Assembly: GCA_049515135.1 (NCBI GenBank)
Contig: JBEKUJ010000006.1
Span: forward strand, 1 to 64,000
Reading direction: 5' to 3'
DNA length: 64,000 nt
DNA from: Fen-1364 sp049515135
GTDB taxonomy: Bacteria > Spirochaetota > Spirochaetia > SZUA-6 > Fen-1364
Part shown: positions 18,161 through 27,366 of the stretch, piece after piece
Position numbering within the stretch: position 1 is the stretch's first letter
Layout of the letters: every line of letters begins with the position of its first letter
Notes under the pieces: generated by a model
Seen by the model: the letters and a program-made list of their open reading frames with translations, nothing else
What the model was told of the DNA's origin: nothing
Database searches by the model: none
Made by a program: the position numbers and the translations under genes

Positions 18161-18988
18161 TCAACCGCGGCCTGCCTGAGCGCGGGCCGCCCAGGGCGGC
18201 GCCGGCTCAACTTTCCGTCTCCTGTAGCGCACAAGGCGCCGGGTCAGCCGTTCGCCGCACGCAGCTTCGAGCTGGTCGAACTGCAGGCCGACCTGCTCAG
18301 GGCTGTGGGCATCTGAGCCGGTCACCATGGCCGCTTCCCTGTCTATCATGAGCATGACGATGTCATCGCAGGGATATGCCTCGCCGATCGACTTGCGCGT
18401 TCCCGAGGTGTTGATCTCGACGGACATTCCGCGGGCAAGGCACCTGTCCAAGACCTCCTCGACATCGTCGCGGTTGGTTGCCAGCACCGGCTTTCCCGGC
18501 TGTTTGATCAGATCCAGGTGCGCCACGCAGTCGAAGAGGCCGGTCGCGATCCCGCCGGCCATTTCCCTGAAATAGTCCCTGTAAGCGTCGGGAAGCGGCC
18601 TGTGCTTTCCGAAGTCGAACACCCACTCCCCGTCGTCCCACGAGGAGACGAAGTGGATGGACATGAGAACGAAGTCGAAATGGTGCTCCGAGAGAAAGCG
18701 CTGGAGGTAACCTTCCATGGAGGGTACATAATCCGCCTCGACCCCGCTCAGGATGGTGAGGTCCGGAAAAGCGGCGCGCGTTCTCGAAAGCTCATCAAGG
18801 TACGCGTCGAACTCCCGCTCGTCCATACGAAGCCGGTCGTTGTAGAAACCTGGCCTGAACCCCGGCAGTGGAATGTGGGGGGTGAAGCAGATCTCCCTCA
18901 TTCCCTTCCTGCGGGCGGCGCGCGCGTATTCGGCGAGTCCGCCCACTGCATGGCGGCAGAAGTGAGAGTGCATGTGATAGTCGTGCAT
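18161..18988 (-). CDS. PHP-family histidinol-phosphatase-like protein
   Basis: A 275-residue PHP-domain protein of the HisK/HisJ type. It opens DYHMHSHFCRHA (HxH metal ligands, residues about 5), continues with FTPHIPL, GVEADY and SIHFVS, then DCVAHLDLI and GSDAHS near 230, together the trinuclear metal site of histidinol phosphatases. It may dephosphorylate histidinol phosphate, but no other histidine genes are in the window, so another phosphate ester is possible. The start at 18988 places the metal motif at the very N-terminus as in the family. The longer upstream frame reads through a hairpin repeat (19020-19068). Confidence 0.85.
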   Translation of the reverse strand: MHDYHMHSHFCRHAVGGLAEYARAARRKGMREICFTPHIPLPGFRPGFYNDRLRMDEREFDAYLDELSRTRAAFPDLTILSGVEADYVPSMEGYLQRFLSEHHFDFVLMSIHFVSSWDDGEWVFDFGKHRPLPDAYRDYFREMAGGIATGLFDCVAHLDLIKQPGKPVLATNRDDVEEVLDRCLARGMSVEINTSGTRKSIGEAYPCDDIVMLMIDREAAMVTGSDAHSPEQVGLQFDQLEAACGERLTRRLVRYRRRKVEPAPPWAARAQAGRG

Positions 18989-19019
18989 AAGTGCTCTGGT
19001 GCGCCTCTCGCACATCCAT

Positions 19020-19068
19020 CCCACGCTACCGCGTGGGAGGCTCGGCGCACCTCCGCCATCCATGGCTA
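19020..19068. repeat. REP-like two-hairpin intergenic repeat, copy A
   Basis: CCCACGC-TACC-GCGTGGG (19020-19037, perfect seven-base stem) is followed by GGAGG...CCTCC (19036-19054) and ACCTCCGCCATCCATGGCTA (19049-19068). The last 20 bases recur with one change at 51525-51544. The repeat lies between the RND pump stop codon, which it includes, and the PHP gene. The GC-rich stems could also stop or slow transcription. Confidence 0.45.
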
Positions 19069-22000
19069 GGAATTCTCCCCGACTGCGGCGTCCAACTGGA
19101 TCCGTCCCTGGTCCCCTGCAACGACTTCCCGGGGCGCCCGGCTCTGCTCTTCGGCGCGAGCCACACGCTTGCGCTCGAAGAGGTAGAATGCGGAGGGCAC
19201 CACGAAGAATGTCAGGATTGCGGAGAAGAGGATCCCGCCCAACATGACCACTCCCATGTTCTTGCCGAACTCGGACCCCTCCCCGCGGCCCAGGATCAGG
19301 GGGAAGCTGATCACCAGCACCGTCATGGTGGTCATGATGATGGGACGGAAGCGGAGCCGGGCCGCCTCGATCAGGGCGTCCTTGAAGGGCATCTTGCCAA
19401 TGCGCTCCACCACGAAGTCGAGGTACAGGATGGCGTTTTTTGCCGACAGGCCGATGAGCATCAGCATCCCCATCATGCCGAATATGTCCAGCCCGCCGCC
19501 CTGAGCAAAGACCATGAGGAGGGCGCCGATCAGCGCAAGCGGCACCGGCAACAGCAGGTAGACGGGATAGCGCCAGGAGTTGAACTGAGCAGCCATGACC
19601 AGGTACGCCAGGAACAGCGCAAGGAGGAAGGTAAGCGGCCCCGTGGTGACCAGCTGCGCAGCCAGCGCCACCGGGTTGAAGCGGTTGTTCGTCGTGAGGT
19701 TCAACCCGCCATCCAGCAGCCCCGATTTCTGGAGGTCCTCCGTGATCCTGTTCTTGACGGTCAAAAGCGGGGGAGCGTCCGGCTTCAATGTAATGGTGAG
19801 GTTTCCCGTATAGGCCCGATTGTATCTGCTGACGCTCACCGGCGCCTGGTTGAGAGTGAAAGTCCCGAGCTGACCCACCTGGACCGCCGTCTGCAGCAGC
19901 GGGGAATAAATGGGAAGGTTCAGCAGGGACTGCACGCCGGAAAGAGTTGTCGGATCTGCCAACACCTGGATGGGGTAGCTGAGGCCACCGGTCACCACGG
20001 TGGATGCCTGCACCCCGGATGCGTAGGTCTGCAAGGCGTTGGCGATCATGGCCGGCGTGATCCCCGTTCCCTTCAGCCGGGAGGGGTCCGGAACGAAATC
20101 GTTTTCAAGGCTCGTGTCGGAAAGGGTGGAGTAGACGTCAACGACCCAGGGATTCTTCTGGATCTCCTGGAGAATGCGCCCGTTTCGATCCAGGAGCGTG
20201 TTGAAGTCAGGGGAAACGACGCTCAGCTGCAGTGAGTTGCCTGCAGGCCCGAACCCGCCTCCCGAGTTCAGGAAGATCTGAGTCGAGGGCTGGTCCCGGA
20301 AAAGCGCAAGAATGCCGGCGCGGTACTTGGGCATCAACAGGAACACGTTGGTCCGTTTCTGCACGGGCGTCAGCTGGACGACCAGGTTCGCCGTATTGGT
20401 TCCAGAGAAGATTCCGTTCACCCCGTTGGGGCTGCTGCCCGTGATCGACTGGACGAGCTGGACTTCGGGCTGCTGACGAAGGTACGCCTCGATGCGGCCG
20501 ACGCCGTTGTTTGTGACCTGAAGCGGCGTGTTGGGTGGGTTTCGAAGGTTGATGTTCATGACCCCTGAGTCCGTATTCGGCACGAAGTTGAAAGGGATGT
20601 GCGGGACGATGAGGACCGCTACTACCACCAGGAATGCGGCAGACCCCACGAGGACCCAGACGCCGTTCTTGAGAACGCCTCCGAGGGACCGAGCGTAGGC
20701 ATCACGGACCCACTCGAGTCCGGCCTCGGTCCAGCCGTGGAACAGGGTTGTCAGGGACTGCAGCAGAGAAAGCAAGATCCGCCCGAAGTAGTACACGAGC
20801 CCCAGCGCAAGCGGGTATGCCACCATGGTAAGGAGGAACACGGGCTTGTGCGTGATCACGAGGATCAGGATGGCCGCCGCAATTCCGACGATGATTCCCA
20901 GCGCTTTCTTCCATGTCTGGAAGCCCCACCTGATGGCCTTGGGAAGCTGGACCCAGCTTCGCAGGAAGTCCGCCCAATTCATATCCTTCGACTCCGGCGT
21001 GTAGGCAAGGCGCACCGTGAGGAAGAGGACGGCTTCCAGGAGGGAGAAAGCAACCGCCGCGGCAAGTCCCAGGGAGAACTGCTGCAGGTAGCTCCCGATG
21101 AACCCTCCGATGAAGCTCACAGGAAGGAGCACGGAGAGCAGGGAGAGGGATGCGGCCACGACGGCGCTGAATACTTCGCTTGCGCCTCGCAGAACGGAAT
21201 CCCGGAGACTGAAGCCCATGGCCCGGTATCGCTCCACGTTTTCCGACACGACGATGGAGTCGTCCACCACGATCCCGATTGCGATGATGAGCGCCAGCAG
21301 GGACACCAGGTTGAATGAGAAGCCTGCAAGCTTGTAGAGGACCGGAGCGGCCGAGAGGGCAATGGGAATGGCCAGGATGACGGAGATGGCCGTGTTGAGC
21401 TTGCCCAGGAAAAGCAGGACAATGATCGCGACGACGATGGCCGTGATGAAAAGCTCCCGGTAGGTGGAGTTCACCGATGCCCGGATGGGACCCGTGGAGT
21501 CGTTGCTGATTTCGATCCCATATCCGGACGGCAGAGTCGTGGATGCAAGGATCTTGCGAACGGTGGCAGCCACCGCCACGGCATTCGCGTCAGTAGTCTT
21601 CTGGACGGAGACCAGGACTTCCGGCCTCCCGTTCACCCGGGCGTAGTCGGTGGCTGCAGGGGTCCCCCACACGCTTCCCACCTGGTCCACCCTGATTCCC
21701 CGGTTGGAATCCACGAGGGTCTGCGAGATCTGCGAGATGTCAGCGGGCTGGTTCTGAGTGGAGAAGGTCAGCGCGTTGTTGTTCTTGACGATGGTCCCGA
21801 TGGGCATCTGAAGAGCTGAGCTGGTGATGGCCGAAACGACGTCCTGGGGCGTGATGTTATAGTAGCGAAGGCGGTCCGGGTTCAGGAGCACCTCGAACTG
21901 CTTGGAGGGGCCGCCGTCAGTGAGGACCGTTGCAACCCCGTCGATCCTATCGAGGGAGGGCCCCAGAACGTTCTGAACATAGTCGTTCACATCTGCAAGG

Positions 22001-22491
22001 TCGGTGCCCTGGCCGGCTAGCCCGAACTGGATGACAGGGGCGGAGTTCGGGTCGAAGGTCTGGATGGTCGGCACCGTGACGTTGGTGGGGAGGCTCCGCA
22101 CAGCGGCAGACACGGCCGTAGCCACCTGGTTGGCGTCAGCGTACTTGTCGGTGCTGGGATCAAAGGTGAGGACGACGCGGCTGACTCCCTGGGAGCTGAA
22201 GGAGTTGATGTCCGTTATCCCGCTGACCGTGGAAACGACGTTCTCCACGACCTGGGTCACCTGGAGGTCCATGACGCTCGGCGTGGCGCCGGGATAGGAA
22301 GTCCTGACAACCACCGCAGGGATGACGATATTGGGAAGCAGGTCGACTCCGAGGCCGCGAATGGAGGCGATGCCAAAGATCGCCACTGCCACGAAAATGC
22401 CGATGGCCAGCACGTACCGTGTGACTGAGAAGTTGACCAGGGGATTTATTTTATTGAAGACTTTTGCTTCGTAGTTGCGAAGCGTGTTCAT
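19066..22491 (-). CDS. RND efflux pump permease
   Basis: A 1141-residue inner-membrane pump of the AcrB/MdtC (HAE1) superfamily. It has a first transmembrane helix near residues 25-45, two large periplasmic loops (about 45-340 and about 640-930) and two sets of transmembrane helices. TM4 holds the proton-relay aspartates in GIVVDDSIVVSENVER. The region near residues 500-600 contains extra hydrophobic stretches, making it longer than AcrB (1049). The gene is the last of a TolC-adaptor-pump operon, overlapping the adaptor by four bases. It exports drugs or other small molecules; the substrate is unknown. Confidence 0.93.
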   Translation of the reverse strand: MNTLRNYEAKVFNKINPLVNFSVTRYVLAIGIFVAVAIFGIASIRGLGVDLLPNIVIPAVVVRTSYPGATPSVMDLQVTQVVENVVSTVSGITDINSFSSQGVSRVVLTFDPSTDKYADANQVATAVSAAVRSLPTNVTVPTIQTFDPNSAPVIQFGLAGQGTDLADVNDYVQNVLGPSLDRIDGVATVLTDGGPSKQFEVLLNPDRLRYYNITPQDVVSAITSSALQMPIGTIVKNNNALTFSTQNQPADISQISQTLVDSNRGIRVDQVGSVWGTPAATDYARVNGRPEVLVSVQKTTDANAVAVAATVRKILASTTLPSGYGIEISNDSTGPIRASVNSTYRELFITAIVVAIIVLLFLGKLNTAISVILAIPIALSAAPVLYKLAGFSFNLVSLLALIIAIGIVVDDSIVVSENVERYRAMGFSLRDSVLRGASEVFSAVVAASLSLLSVLLPVSFIGGFIGSYLQQFSLGLAAAVAFSLLEAVLFLTVRLAYTPESKDMNWADFLRSWVQLPKAIRWGFQTWKKALGIIVGIAAAILILVITHKPVFLLTMVAYPLALGLVYYFGRILLSLLQSLTTLFHGWTEAGLEWVRDAYARSLGGVLKNGVWVLVGSAAFLVVVAVLIVPHIPFNFVPNTDSGVMNINLRNPPNTPLQVTNNGVGRIEAYLRQQPEVQLVQSITGSSPNGVNGIFSGTNTANLVVQLTPVQKRTNVFLLMPKYRAGILALFRDQPSTQIFLNSGGGFGPAGNSLQLSVVSPDFNTLLDRNGRILQEIQKNPWVVDVYSTLSDTSLENDFVPDPSRLKGTGITPAMIANALQTYASGVQASTVVTGGLSYPIQVLADPTTLSGVQSLLNLPIYSPLLQTAVQVGQLGTFTLNQAPVSVSRYNRAYTGNLTITLKPDAPPLLTVKNRITEDLQKSGLLDGGLNLTTNNRFNPVALAAQLVTTGPLTFLLALFLAYLVMAAQFNSWRYPVYLLLPVPLALIGALLMVFAQGGGLDIFGMMGMLMLIGLSAKNAILYLDFVVERIGKMPFKDALIEAARLRFRPIIMTTMTVLVISFPLILGRGEGSEFGKNMGVVMLGGILFSAILTFFVVPSAFYLFERKRVARAEEQSRAPREVVAGDQGRIQLDAAVGENS

Positions 22492-23897
22492 CTGGTTCCT
22501 GCCTTTGTGCCGCCCGGAGGATCAGCGGCTGTCTTTCCCTGGCCGGTGGCATCAGGCTGTGAAGCCGGCTGGCCGCCGCCCGGTGTATCCTGAGCTGCAA
22601 CAGTGCTCGTCACCTGGACCGACGAGCCCGCCAGCAGCCCCGGCGGCGGGCTCATGATGAGCTGGGAGCCGTCCGGGATGCCGGTGACCGCGGCCACGGT
22701 ACCTGACTGGCCCACGATTTTCACGTACCTCATGACGGCCTTCCCGCCCTCAATGGCGAATACGTAGTTCTGGTCTTCGTTCGTCTCCAGGGCGGCGATG
22801 GGCACGATGGCCCCGTGGGCAAGCGTGAGCGAGTAGGTGACGGTCCCAACCGCTCCGAAGGGAGCCGTAGAGGAACGCGGGATGGTGGCCACCATGGGCA
22901 CGACCCCGTTGATTGGGGCTGACGGCGCCTGGCTGATTTTCACCGGCACGGTGCGGCCCTGGTAGGTGAACTGCACAACAGTTCCCACGAGAAGATTGGG
23001 AGCGTCAGCCGGAGGAACGTTGAAGTTGATCTCTTTTTCCAGGCTCACGATGACATACACGGGCGTGTTCGTACTGACGTACATGCCGGGATTCACGTTC
23101 ACAGCTGCGATCTGGCCCGTGAACGGGGCCGCGATCGAGGCGTAGTGGAGGTTCAGCTGGGCGTTGTCCAGCTGGACCTGTGCCTGATCGATTGCAAGGC
23201 GCGATTGCTGGAGGGTCCACACGTCGGATTTCTTGTTTTGATCCAGCGCGGTCTGGGCGGCCTGGAGGTTTGCCTGCGACTGCTGGAGCTGGCTCAACGC
23301 GTTGTCCACCGCGGAGGCGGGAGCGCCGCCAATGGCCAGCAGGGCCTTCTGGCCGTCATAATTCTTCTGCGCGCTGTCCACAGCCGACTGGGCAGACTGT
23401 ACCTGGAGCATGAGCTTCGGGTTGTCCTTGCTTGCGTTGTCCTGCGCTATCTGGTAGTTGATCTTTGCGTTCTCGAGAGCAGCTTGCGCGTTGGCCACGG
23501 CCAGCTTCAGCTGCGCGGTGTCCAGGACCACTACCGGTTCCCCTTGCTTGACCCAGTCCCCGGCAAGATGAACGATCTTCTGCGCCACTCCGGCAACCTG
23601 GGATGCAACGGTGCTCTGCGTCACAGGGGCCACCGTTGCAGCAGTATCATTCCCCGCCATGAGAGGGCCGACCTTCACGGTGACTGCCAGCACGGGGATG
23701 GCGCCGAACTTGCGCGCTCCCTGTGCGCCCTGTCCCTGTGCGCCCTGCCCCGCTGCGGCCTGTCCGGTCCGGGCAGCGCCATTGGCGGCGGCCGCCGCGC
23801 CGGATTGCGAAGAGCGAGGCGCGCAGCCCGCCAGAACAACAGCGGCCAACGCCGCCAGGGTCAAAACCGCTTTTGCTTTTGTTATCATTGTTTTCAT
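22488..23897 (-). CDS. RND efflux periplasmic adaptor lipoprotein
   Basis: A 469-residue membrane-fusion protein. The lipobox LAGC puts the lipid anchor on Cys25. Lipoyl half-motifs flank a long alpha-hairpin (about 130-240, with many Ala/Gln heptads), then barrel and membrane-proximal domains. It joins the pump and the TolC channel across the periplasm. Low-complexity stretches occur at both ends: AAAAANGAAR and repeats of GQGAQ near the N-terminus, Gly/Gln/Pro-rich at the C-terminus. Its ATGA overlap with the pump gene shows tight coupling. It starts 11 bases after the TolC-like gene. Confidence 0.92.
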   Translation of the reverse strand: MKTMITKAKAVLTLAALAAVVLAGCAPRSSQSGAAAAANGAARTGQAAAGQGAQGQGAQGARKFGAIPVLAVTVKVGPLMAGNDTAATVAPVTQSTVASQVAGVAQKIVHLAGDWVKQGEPVVVLDTAQLKLAVANAQAALENAKINYQIAQDNASKDNPKLMLQVQSAQSAVDSAQKNYDGQKALLAIGGAPASAVDNALSQLQQSQANLQAAQTALDQNKKSDVWTLQQSRLAIDQAQVQLDNAQLNLHYASIAAPFTGQIAAVNVNPGMYVSTNTPVYVIVSLEKEINFNVPPADAPNLLVGTVVQFTYQGRTVPVKISQAPSAPINGVVPMVATIPRSSTAPFGAVGTVTYSLTLAHGAIVPIAALETNEDQNYVFAIEGGKAVMRYVKIVGQSGTVAAVTGIPDGSQLIMSPPPGLLAGSSVQVTSTVAAQDTPGGGQPASQPDATGQGKTAADPPGGTKAGTR

Positions 23898-23908
23898 CCT
23901 TGGTCTCT

Positions 23909-25348
23909 TCAGTACCCCATGACGCTCAGGAGCTGCAGCACCGCCAGCTGGGCAGCCGATTGCGCCTGCACCGCCGCAGTATGGGCGTTTGCGGCATTCA
24001 CGGACGCAGTCAACAGGTCCTGCGTGGAGGCAGTGCCGTTGCGGCTCTGGATCTTGTAGACATCGACAAGGAGGTCATCGTTCTGCGCCGTCTCCTGCGC
24101 CAGCTCGACCTTCTCTCTGGCGAGCTGCATGCTCTCCCACGCATCCTGCACGTCCGCGACAATCGATTTCTGGAGCTGCGACATCTGGACCTGGTAGACC
24201 TGATCCAGCCGTGTGCCCTCATCAATCAGGTTCCGGGCCGCCCCCGCGTCCAGGATGGGCATGGCGATCCTTACCCCGGCGTCTGCCAGACCGACATAGG
24301 CGTTGCTGAAGGAGTTGTCGATGACCAGGTTCACCCCGCCAACCAGGCTGACCGTCGGGGTGGCCAGGCCCCGCGCCACGGCCAGATCCACCGCGGTGGA
24401 CCTGCGGCTCAATTCGATGAGCTTGACGTCCACTCTTCTGCTGAGAGCCACGGATATCGCTTCCTCCAGCGTGCCTGCCGACACCTGCTCTTCTCCAGGC
24501 TGCGCAACGGTGAACTGCCTGTCAGTCGGCGTGCCGATCAGGATGGCAAGACGGATGCGGGCAAGCCGAAGGGTGTGCTCCGACGTGCGCACGTCGATCT
24601 CCGCGCTGTGGGCGTTGATCTGAGCAGTCTTGAGGTCTACCTCGCTGGCCTGCTTGAGGTTGTAGATTGCGGTGATCTGGTCCATCAGGGCGTTCTGCCG
24701 ATCCAGGATCTGCTTCTTGGTGTCGAGGTCCTGCAATGCGGTGAACATGGCGTAGTATGCCTGCTTTACCTGATAGATGAGGTTCAGCCTCCCCGATTGG
24801 GTGGAAAGCTCCTGACCCTGGAGATTCAGGAGGCTCTTGTCAACGGTGGCTTGCGTCGCGCCGCCGGGGTATCCGTTCCACAGGGTCTGGCTCACTGACA
24901 GTCCCAGGCTGCTGGTGGTGTCGCCAAGACCCGGGACGGTCACTCCCGGGATGCTCGTGTTGCCGATGGGAGGAGTGAACGGAGCTGCCGTCACGCTCAC
25001 GCTTGTGAGCGGTCCGGCCAGGCCGATCCCGAGCTCAGCTCCCTGCGTGGGAGATGCCGCGTTGCCGAGGCTGGAAGCCCGGGACAGCGCCAGCGCACCG
25101 CTGTCATAGAAGGCATAGTTGTACCCGGCTCCCGCGGTCCCCGCAAGAGTCAGGGAGTTCCTGGAGACGTTTTCCAGGTGCCCGGCCCTGGTCACAGCGA
25201 GGTTCCCCTGGAGGATTTTGTAGTTGTCGCCGTTGGCAAGAGCCGCGTCGATGGTCTGCTGGAGCGTGATCACCGGCAGGGATTCCTGCGCGAACACGCA
25301 AAGCGTCGGGGCCATGATTGAAAGCAGGATTGTGACTATCCGTTTCAT
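23909..25348 (-). CDS. TolC-like outer-membrane efflux channel
   Basis: A 479-residue outer-membrane factor with signal peptide MKRIVTILLSIMAPTLCVFA (cleavage before QES). Long amphipathic helices and internally duplicated halves give the TolC fold, recognisable in the QTLWNGYPGG and LDKKQILDRQ-type heptad regions. It is the first gene of the operon, ahead of the adaptor and the pump. The start at 25348 gives the signal peptide directly; the frame is open further upstream through a palindromic operator, which is not coding. The ribosome site is weak. Confidence 0.9.
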   Translation of the reverse strand: MKRIVTILLSIMAPTLCVFAQESLPVITLQQTIDAALANGDNYKILQGNLAVTRAGHLENVSRNSLTLAGTAGAGYNYAFYDSGALALSRASSLGNAASPTQGAELGIGLAGPLTSVSVTAAPFTPPIGNTSIPGVTVPGLGDTTSSLGLSVSQTLWNGYPGGATQATVDKSLLNLQGQELSTQSGRLNLIYQVKQAYYAMFTALQDLDTKKQILDRQNALMDQITAIYNLKQASEVDLKTAQINAHSAEIDVRTSEHTLRLARIRLAILIGTPTDRQFTVAQPGEEQVSAGTLEEAISVALSRRVDVKLIELSRRSTAVDLAVARGLATPTVSLVGGVNLVIDNSFSNAYVGLADAGVRIAMPILDAGAARNLIDEGTRLDQVYQVQMSQLQKSIVADVQDAWESMQLAREKVELAQETAQNDDLLVDVYKIQSRNGTASTQDLLTASVNAANAHTAAVQAQSAAQLAVLQLLSVMGY

Positions 25349-25407
25349 CTCAAGAAATAATACAAACTGGCCGAGCAGGGGCGCAATAGACCGGGTGTGA
25401 AAGAGGG

Positions 25408-25422
25408 ATAACATTTTGTTAT
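25408..25422. promoter_or_regulatory. palindromic operator upstream of RND operon
   Basis: ATAACATTTTGTTAT is a perfect palindrome (six-base arms, three-base centre), 59 bases before the TolC-like start and 64 before the divergent small gene. It is AT-rich in a GC-rich region, as is typical of binding sites for dimeric repressors of efflux operons. A possible minus-strand promoter, TTGCGC-N18-TATTAT, sits between it and the ATG, ending very close to the start codon. The regulator is not encoded nearby. Confidence 0.4.
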
Positions 25423-25486
25423 GAGCGTTTTCCCCTCTCCTGGACCTTTCTCGCGCGGCGCTCTACCATTGAGACGGAGGTGTCCT

Positions 25487-25681
25487 ATGCCAGAGAAACC
25501 CAGCGAAAAGCTCCAGGAAGCCCGCGAGCATATGAGGGCGGCCCGCACCACGGTGCGCGAGACTCTCGAAGACCTTCTTCCGAAAGGCTTTGTCGAGCAT
25601 CGCCGCGCGGCCAGAAAAGAAATGCTCCTGGCCATGAGAAGCCTTCTGGACGCGGCCATCGAGCGGGCAGAGGGAAAGTGA
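25487..25681 (+). CDS. small helical protein of unknown function
   Basis: A 64-residue charged protein, MPEKPSEKLQEA..., predicted as two helices rich in Arg/Glu/Ala; ETLEDLLPKGFVEHRRAARKE is its most distinctive part. It is not recognised. A strong ribosome site GACGGAGG lies 6 bases before the ATG at 25487, which decides the start (25421 has none). It shares the intergenic operator with the efflux operon and ends two bases before the UbiB-like gene's stop on the other strand. It has no membrane segment, metal motif or DNA-binding motif that can be seen. Confidence 0.65.
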   Translation: MPEKPSEKLQEAREHMRAARTTVRETLEDLLPKGFVEHRRAARKEMLLAMRSLLDAAIERAEGK

Positions 25682-25682
25682 T

Positions 25683-27332
25683 TCATCGTCCCAGGAGGAT
25701 CCAGCCCAGGAGAAAGATCTCCACGCCGCCGACCACCGCGGCCATCTCAATCCTGCCGCTGAGGTAGAGCTCCGTACAGGCAACCAGGGCCGCGGCAAAG
25801 ATGATGGAGCCGGCCAGCTTGCGGACTCCCCGCTCAAGGAGCGCAACGTGGTGCTTGAGCTCGGGCATCCTGACTTCCAGCCTGCCCTGCTCTGCCCGGG
25901 AAATGAATGTATCGGCGCGCCGGGGCAGCCCCGCCAGCACCCGGAAGACCCCGGCAATCTCCTGAAGAACGCCTCCGAGCCTGCCTCTGCCGTCGGAATC
26001 GACCAGCCGGCGCGCGTACGGGGCAAGGCCGTTCCACACGTTGAAGTCGGGGTCCAGCCCGGAGGCGATGCCGGAGAGGATGCTCACGCACCTGCCCAGC
26101 ATGATGAGGCTCTCGGGCACCTGGAACGGCATCTGGTAGAGGAGGTCTCCGAACTCCTCCGCGAAGGCTGCCGCCTCCGCCCTGGTCATCCTCATCATGT
26201 CCCTTGTCGATTTGCCCCAGATCGTGTTGAAGACCCTCTCACAGGCGCGCTCCACCAGTTCCTGGTCTGCGCCCGGGAGCAGGATGCGCAGCTTCTGGAA
26301 GGATTGGACCAGACGCGAGGCGTCCCTGGTCCCTATGGAGATGAGCGCCTCTCGAAGGCCCGAGAAGGTGTCCGGGGGCAGGGTCCCCGTCATCCCGAAA
26401 TCGACGAACACGAGCCTCCAGCCGCCGGGCGCGCGCGCCTCAGGGAGCACGAAGAGGTTGCCGGGGTGGGGGTCCGCGTGGAAGAACCCGTCTTCAAAGA
26501 CCTGCTTCAGGTAGATGTCCAGGAGGCGGTCAGCCACTTTGCCGCGGTCCAGCCCCGCAGCCTCGATGGCCGCGTAGTCGGTGATTTTGATGGCTCCCAC
26601 ATCCTGGAGGGTCAGCACCCTGCGGGTCGTGTGGCTCCAGACGACATCAGGGACCCGGACATCCTCGCGGCCCTTGAAGTTCGCCGCGAACCTCTCCGCG
26701 TTCTTCCCTTCCTGCATGTAGTCGATTTCCTCGAAAAGCGTGCGGCTGAACTCGTCGATCAGAGCAGGGAGATGAACGTGCCGGCGGATGGATTCCATGC
26801 GTTGCAGCCACCCGCCTGCCACCCGGATGGCTGCAAGGTCCGCCTCCACGATCTGCTGGATGCGCGGCCTCTGGACTTTGACCACAACTGGCGGGCAGGG
26901 TCCGTTCTCGGGGGAGGCCCTGCAGATCCTGGCCATGTGCACCTGCCCGATGGATGCCGATGCGACGGGCATGGGGTCGAACTCCACGAACCTGCGCTCC
27001 AGGGGCTCGCCGTACTCCCCTTCGATCACCCGCTTGATGTCCTCGAAGCGCTCGGCGCCCACCTCGTCCTGCAGATCTGCAAGCTCGGTGGTGACCTCGC
27101 GGGGCAGCACGTCAAGACGGGCGGAGAGGAATTGCCCTACCTTGATGAGGACCCCGCCGTGGCGCACGGCAAGGCCCCTGAAGGATGCCGCAATCGCCCG
27201 CAGGCGCCGGGGCCTGGTGCGCGTCGAAATCCCGCGGAGGCCGATGCGGGGGAGGAGCACCTCCCACCACACCACGCGGAGCATGACAGCGGTAAAAAAC
27301 CTCAGGATCCGGCGGTAACGTGACTTCAGCAT
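25683..27332 (-). CDS. UbiB/AarF/ABC1-family protein kinase-like protein
   Basis: A 549-residue protein with the UbiB signature KVGQFLSARLDVLP (about residue 65), the atypical Ala-rich loop ASIGQVHMA (about 125), the lysine in VVVKVQRP, catalytic-loop DPHPGNLFV (about 290) and metal-site VFVDFGMTG. Two C-terminal hydrophobic helices (about 505-545) anchor it in the inner membrane. UbiB proteins support ubiquinone or other quinone/lipid biosynthesis, probably as ATPases. No other quinone gene is adjacent. The gene seems monocistronic, with the amidotransferase 34 bases upstream in the same direction. Confidence 0.92.
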   Translation of the reverse strand: MLKSRYRRILRFFTAVMLRVVWWEVLLPRIGLRGISTRTRPRRLRAIAASFRGLAVRHGGVLIKVGQFLSARLDVLPREVTTELADLQDEVGAERFEDIKRVIEGEYGEPLERRFVEFDPMPVASASIGQVHMARICRASPENGPCPPVVVKVQRPRIQQIVEADLAAIRVAGGWLQRMESIRRHVHLPALIDEFSRTLFEEIDYMQEGKNAERFAANFKGREDVRVPDVVWSHTTRRVLTLQDVGAIKITDYAAIEAAGLDRGKVADRLLDIYLKQVFEDGFFHADPHPGNLFVLPEARAPGGWRLVFVDFGMTGTLPPDTFSGLREALISIGTRDASRLVQSFQKLRILLPGADQELVERACERVFNTIWGKSTRDMMRMTRAEAAAFAEEFGDLLYQMPFQVPESLIMLGRCVSILSGIASGLDPDFNVWNGLAPYARRLVDSDGRGRLGGVLQEIAGVFRVLAGLPRRADTFISRAEQGRLEVRMPELKHHVALLERGVRKLAGSIIFAAALVACTELYLSGRIEMAAVVGGVEIFLLGWILLGR

Positions 27333-27366
27333 CGAAGCCCAGTATAGCCCTCGGCGCAGCCCATAA

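Noticed and set aside
18129..18234. Longer hrpB start at a TTG (18234).
   Set aside because: The added residues are unlike HrpB and the start overlaps the PHP gene; the GTG at 18129 gives the normal length.
19020..19068. The hairpins as a rho-independent terminator.
   Set aside because: There is no T-tract on either strand next to the stems.
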